In this document: positions 60,988 to 64,000 of the stretch, one piece after another
Numbering within the stretch: the stretch's first letter is position 1
Layout of the letters: each line of letters starts with the position of its first letter
Assembly: GCA_963704505.1 (NCBI GenBank)
Contig: OY969912.1
Coordinates: 1,364,001 to 1,428,000, forward strand
Direction of reading: 5' to 3'
Length of the DNA: 64,000 nt
Source of the DNA: VRUE01 sp963704505
Lineage (GTDB): Bacteria; Actinomycetota; Thermoleophilia; Solirubrobacterales; 70-9
Program-made: the position numbers and the translations under genes
The notes under the pieces: model-generated
What the model was told of the DNA's origin: nothing
Seen by the model: the letters and a program-made list of their open reading frames with translations, nothing else
The model's database searches: none

Positions 60988-61977
60988 GTGAGCACACCCG
61001 TGAAAGTCACAGTCACAGGCGCGGCCGGCCAGATCGGCTACGCGCTTTTGTTCCGGATCGCCAGTGGTCAGATGTTGGGCGAGGACACCCCGGTCGAGCT
61101 CAGCCTGCTGGAGATCCCGGACGCGGTCACCGCCGCGGAGGGGACCGCGATGGAGCTCGACGATTGCGCGTTTCCGCTGCTCTCGCGGATCGACATCTTC
61201 GACGACCCGAAGGCTGCCTTCGAGGGCACGAACGTCGGCCTCCTGGTCGGGGCCCGGCCGCGCGGTCCGGGAATGGAGCGCTCCGACCTGCTCGAGGCGA
61301 ACGGCGGCATCTTCAAGCCCCAGGGCGAGGCGATCGCCGCCGGCGCCGCCGATGACATCAGGGTCCTGGTGGTCGGCAACCCGGCCAACACCAACTGCCT
61401 GATCGCGATGTCGAACGCCGACGGCGTCCCCCGCGAGCGGTTCACCGCGATGATGCGCCTCGATCACAACCGTGCCATCGCGCAGCTCGCGAACAAGCTC
61501 GGTAAGACGGTCTCCGATGTCACCAACATGACCGTCTGGGGCAACCACTCGACCACTCAGTACCCCGACCTCGTCAACGCCAAGGTCGGCGGCTCCAGCG
61601 CCTGGGATCAGGTCGACGACGAAGCTTGGATCGGCGACGAGTTCATCCCCCGCGTCGCGAAACGGGGCGCGGCGATCATCGAGGCGCGCGGCGCCTCGAG
61701 CGCGGCCTCGGCCGCGAACGCGGCGATCGACCACGTTCACGACTGGGTGCTGGGCACGCCCGACGGAGACTGGGTCTCCATGGGTGTCCCCACCGACGGG
61801 TCCTACGGAGTCGACGAGGGAATCGTCGCCGGCCTGCCGTGCAGCTGCGCAGGGGGAGAGTGGTCGGTGGTCGAGGGACTCGACATCCCGGACTTCTCGC
61901 GGGGCAGGATCGATGCCAGCGCTGAGGAGCTGAAGGCCGAGCGCGACTCGGTCGCCGAGCTCGGCCTCCTCAGCTGA
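60988..61977 (+). CDS. mdh: Malate dehydrogenase
   Basis: 329 aa with GTG start behind CAGGAGAAGA. NAD-binding motif VTGAAGQIGYALLFRIASGQ; substrate loop LVGARPRGPGMERSDLL with the mobile Arg; catalytic Asp/His region MRLDHNRAIAQLANKLG and TVWGNHSTTQYPDLVNAKVG. The insertion pattern fits the type-2 (cytosolic-like) MDH group rather than the mitochondrial type. It reversibly oxidises malate to oxaloacetate with NAD. Confidence 0.95.
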   Translation: MSTPVKVTVTGAAGQIGYALLFRIASGQMLGEDTPVELSLLEIPDAVTAAEGTAMELDDCAFPLLSRIDIFDDPKAAFEGTNVGLLVGARPRGPGMERSDLLEANGGIFKPQGEAIAAGAADDIRVLVVGNPANTNCLIAMSNADGVPRERFTAMMRLDHNRAIAQLANKLGKTVSDVTNMTVWGNHSTTQYPDLVNAKVGGSSAWDQVDDEAWIGDEFIPRVAKRGAAIIEARGASSAASAANAAIDHVHDWVLGTPDGDWVSMGVPTDGSYGVDEGIVAGLPCSCAGGEWSVVEGLDIPDFSRGRIDASAEELKAERDSVAELGLLS

Positions 61978-61980
61978 TCC

Positions 61981-62355
61981 TCAGACGGCGCGGTACTTGC
62001 GTCCGTTCTTTTTCACCCTTTTCTGTGACTCCAGGTCACTGAGGACCCGGTACAGATAGTTGGGCTTGATTTTCATCGTTTTGGCGATCTCCGACGCGGT
62101 GATGTCGGGATTCTCGGCGATCAGCGCGACGGCCTGATCGGCGCGCGTTCCGCCACGGCGACGGCGCCGGCGGCCGGCGGGTTTGCCGGTACTTTTGGTG
62201 GCCGATTTCGAGCCTTTCGGCCGGCCTGGCCGACGAGCGGTGACTTTGCCACCGAGCTCGACGAGGGCGCGCTCTAGGCGTTTCTTCTCGTCCTCCAGCT
62301 CGACAAGTCGTGTTTTGACGAGGTCGCGTGCCTCGTCGAGTGCGTTACTGGGCAT
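61981..62355 (-). CDS. AT-hook and winged-helix DNA-binding protein
   Basis: A 124-aa basic protein. Residues 4-36 are a heptad-like helix (EARDLVKTRLVELEDEKKRL) likely to dimerise. An AT-hook follows (ARRPGRPKGSKSATK, residues 41-55), then a Lys/Arg linker (GKPAGRRRRRRGG). A winged helix-turn-helix ends it (ENPDITASEIAKTMKIKPNY, LYRVLSDLESQKRVKKNG). The layout points to a small nucleoid-associated or global regulator that prefers AT-rich minor groove. A GAAAGGAA ribosome site is present. I know no named family for this exact layout. Confidence 0.78.
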   Translation of the reverse strand: MPSNALDEARDLVKTRLVELEDEKKRLERALVELGGKVTARRPGRPKGSKSATKSTGKPAGRRRRRRGGTRADQAVALIAENPDITASEIAKTMKIKPNYLYRVLSDLESQKRVKKNGRKYRAV

Positions 62356-62436
62356 CTCTGTGTATTCCTTTCGTGATGTTGAGCCTCCCGAAGCTCAGCC
62401 TGCTCTTCCCTACTTTTAGTGTGTCATAGGGAAACG

Positions 62437-62447
62437 GTGACAGTCAC
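62437..62447. promoter_or_regulatory. Small palindrome upstream of the AT-hook gene
   Basis: GTGACAGTCAC, a perfect 11-bp palindrome with single-base centre, 82 bp upstream of the AT-hook start. A related GGTGTGAC occurs 16 bp on. It may be an operator. Confidence 0.35.
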
Positions 62448-62559
62448 ACTGCCCCTTTGACCGGTGTGACTACCGAATGTTGGCCGTTTGGTCGAGCCGG
62501 GAGGATGGAGTGGGTCAGGTGATTCTCTGACCCTGGCGCTCCTCGGGAATTCGTATCAC

Positions 62560-62594
62560 GTTCACCGTCTGACGCTCTGCATCAGACGGTGAAC
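62560..62594. terminator. Perfect 13-bp hairpin 3' of the fatty-acid hydroxylase gene
   Basis: GTTCACCGTCTGA and TCAGACGGTGAAC pair with a 9-nt loop, 28 bp past the stop of the leftward hydroxylase gene. It lacks a T run on that strand. It most likely ends that transcript. Confidence 0.55.
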
Positions 62595-62622
62595 GAAAAG
62601 AAAGCTGCCTACCGGCGGGCGC

Positions 62623-63249
62623 TCAGCGACGGCGCAGCCGCGGCATCGTCCTGAAGACCGCATCCCAGAGCGGCGAGGAGACACCGAAGCCGAAGCGGTG
62701 GTCCTGAAAGTGGTGGCGCATGTGCGACTCGCGGAGCTGCTTTCCGAATTTCGACTTGGGCACGAAGTGGTGGACGTAGTAGTGCGTGTAGTCGTAGCCG
62801 AGGTAGCCGAGGATGAAGCCGCCGAAGAGGGGGTAGGCCGTCGGTGTGCCGAAGATCAGGACGAAGGCGCCGAAGAAGAGGGCCGCGAGCGGGATCGACA
62901 CCGCCGGGGGCATCACGAGGCGGAGCTTGTCATTGGGGTGGTCGTGGTGGATGCCGTGGATGATGAAGTGCATTCGCCGGCCGAAGTCGTTGTCGGGCTC
63001 CCAGTGGAAGACGAGCCGGTGCAGCCAGTACTCGGTGAGCGTCCAGATGCCGACGCCGCCGAGGCTGAGCAGGAGCAGCTCCCAGGCCGCCTTGCCGCCC
63101 GAGGCGCCGAGCCACTCGACCGCGACGATCACCGGAACGAAGACGATCGCCGGGACGGCCGGGTGGACCCGCGAGAAGAAGTTGAGGAATTCGCTCTCGA
63201 AGAGCTGCGGTGATGCCGACAGCTTGTCTGTGCGCTCGTGGGCCTCCAT
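62623..63249 (-). CDS. Fatty acid hydroxylase/sterol desaturase family membrane protein
   Basis: 208 aa from the ATG of MEAHERTDKLSASPQLF; an upstream open stretch is not conserved in character. TM helices at about residues 33-52, 62-82 and 117-155. The di-iron histidine motifs of the family are all present: HRLVFH, HFIIHGIHHDHP, HYYVHHF and HMRHHFQDHRFG. By this pattern it is closest to fatty acid 2-hydroxylases, which add an OH to membrane lipids. The substrate is not determined. Confidence 0.87.
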   Translation of the reverse strand: MEAHERTDKLSASPQLFESEFLNFFSRVHPAVPAIVFVPVIVAVEWLGASGGKAAWELLLLSLGGVGIWTLTEYWLHRLVFHWEPDNDFGRRMHFIIHGIHHDHPNDKLRLVMPPAVSIPLAALFFGAFVLIFGTPTAYPLFGGFILGYLGYDYTHYYVHHFVPKSKFGKQLRESHMRHHFQDHRFGFGVSSPLWDAVFRTMPRLRRR

Positions 63250-63410
63250 TGCGGCCAATGGTAGCGGCGCCGTACTCGACGCTCGTACGAGGCCCCGCCC
63301 CCGGTCCCCCGCAAGACGCGGGGAAGTTGTCACCGGGCTGTGACGAAGACAGTGCGCTTTGCGGAAATGCCGGTCACGGAATCGCAACAACCGTGGCACG
63401 ATGCGCCCCG

Positions 63411-63599
63411 ATGCCGCGCAAGCCAAAGCCGCCGACCTGCGATGACTGCTATTTCCGCAGGAACATGCTCTGCGCCCTGGAGCTCGAGGAGCCCTGCACG
63501 ACCTTCAGACCCGACCGGCCCGAGGGCTTAGTGCCCCCGCGCCAGCCGGTACTCCTCATGCGCCCACCTCGATGGGCTACCCAGTCGCAAGCCGCTTAA
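63411..63599 (+). CDS. Short Cys-containing protein (62 aa)
   Basis: A 62-aa ORF from ATG 63411. It has CDDCYFRRNMLCAL and a further Cys in EEPCTTFRP: four cysteines in 21 residues, a pattern suited to binding zinc. It then ends in a Pro/Arg-rich tail. The compact Cys pattern and basic start (MPRKPKPPT) make it look like a real small protein rather than chance. The function is unknown. Confidence 0.6.
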   Translation: MPRKPKPPTCDDCYFRRNMLCALELEEPCTTFRPDRPEGLVPPRQPVLLMRPPRWATQSQAA

Positions 63600-63640
63600 T
63601 CAAAGTTCTCAAACCGCCGGCTCCATAAGCCGACGCCTGG

Positions 63641-63705
63641 TCCGCTTCGCGATAACCCACCGCCTCCTCAGCTTCGCCACAAACCACCGCCTCCTCCGCT
63701 TCGCG
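63641..63705. repeat. 27-bp tandem repeat, about 2.4 copies
   Basis: Units at 63641-63667 and 63668-63694 share a TC(C/A)GCTTCGC start and an ACC(A)CCGCCTCC end, followed by a partial third unit TCCGCTTCGCG. The first two units differ at only a few positions. Confidence 0.55.
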
Positions 63706-63806
63706 TCCGGGGGCGGTGGCTATCGGCGACTGGGCGCCGCTCGCAGAGAATCAGATCGTGATGCTCGCTAATCGGTTCTCCTAGAGGAGCATTTTGGCGG
63801 CTCGAG

Positions 63807-63855
63807 GTTCAGGTCGCACTTCCTCCCGCTATGCCGGAATAACTGCGACCTCAAC
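63807..63855. repeat. REP-like hairpin repeat, copy 2
   Basis: 49 nt, with arms GTTCAGGTCGCA and TGCGACCTCAAC (one mismatch) and a CCCGCTATGCCGG core. It has the same length and outer arm as the copy at 29131-29179. Confidence 0.6.
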
Positions 63856-63883
63856 GGGGGTGTCCGCCACCTGCCGGATCGGA

Positions 63884-63929
63884 ACCTGAACGCACTTTTC
63901 CCGCTATGCGGGCTTGACTGCGTTCAGGT
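63884..63929. repeat. REP-like hairpin repeat, variant copy 3
   Basis: 46 nt with perfect 11-bp arms ACCTGAACGCA and TGCGTTCAGGT. The core CGCACTT..TCCCGCTATGC is shared with copy 2, but the arms differ, so this is a subtype of the same family. Confidence 0.55.
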
Positions 63930-64000
63930 CCGCCGCTGCTGTCCCGACGGGGGGTTGACGCGCGGGTGGCGTGGGGTGGGGGGTGTCCTCCGCCTGTGCG

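Larger units (their letters stand above)
63600..64000. other. Gene-free end of the window, repeat-rich
   Basis: I see no gene here. It holds a 27-bp tandem repeat (63641-63705) and two REP-like hairpins (63807-63855 and 63884-63929). The last 70 bases are GC-rich without an assignable feature; a gene could begin beyond the window. Confidence 0.5.

Overview
This window is a chromosomal segment of a GC-rich bacterium. Gene density is high, start codons are often GTG or TTG, and many neighbours overlap by 4 nt (ATGA or GTGA). An actinobacterium of the class Thermoleophilia (Solirubrobacterales-like) fits best. The argument rests on the tandem secreted 'PDCRAYEL'-type propeller proteins and their large Cys-containing partners, together with the core-gene types; it is an inference without any database search. 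There is no CRISPR array, prophage or insertion sequence.

Layout. Positions 2-20567 (+) hold an array of exported proteins in three paralogous families. Family A has four copies of roughly 950-1090 aa (the first cut by the window edge). Family B has two propeller-like copies. Family C has two copies of about 260 aa. An MMPL/RND-type exporter and a 167-aa secreted protein sit at the right end. This is the least explained part of the window and the best candidate for an undescribed envelope system. Positions 20579-23659 (-) carry a tandem double-TetR regulator, a DUF2600 (YtpB-like) large-terpene synthase and a UppS-type cis-prenyltransferase. Positions 23660-26400 hold a shared 30-bp promoter/operator element, a small leader ORF, a frameshifted PucR-type regulator flanked by 17-bp inverted repeats, and tRNA-Val(CAC).

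Positions 26486-35665 mix a secreted protein, a CPA2 antiporter, a large-type (Alu-domain) SRP RNA, a CASTOR-like channel with a DrrAB-type ABC exporter, acetolactate decarboxylase and a GT-C-like membrane protein. Positions 35772-38692 are the replication/repair cluster dnaX-ybaB-recR, followed by a degenerate GGDEF protein and a MerR/B12-like regulator. Positions 40565-47141 form a phosphate block: pstS divergent from pstC-pstA-pstB with three Pho-box-like repeat pairs between them, then two zinc-ribbon proteins and a secreted phosphoesterase.

Positions 47189-62000 are mainly central metabolism: aspartate kinase and aspartate-semialdehyde dehydrogenase, an NhaP-type antiporter, a three-subunit SdhA-SdhB-SdhE complex without obvious SdhC/SdhD anchors, head-to-head M28 and M50 peptidases, an AidB-like acyl-CoA dehydrogenase, a TetR/DUF4242 pair, isocitrate dehydrogenase and malate dehydrogenase. 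The right end has an AT-hook winged-helix protein, a fatty-acid hydroxylase, a 62-aa Cys protein and a 400-bp repeat-rich gap.

Two genes are broken as read: a +1 shift at about 6916-6940 and a missing C at 25094-25100. Either could be a sequencing error.
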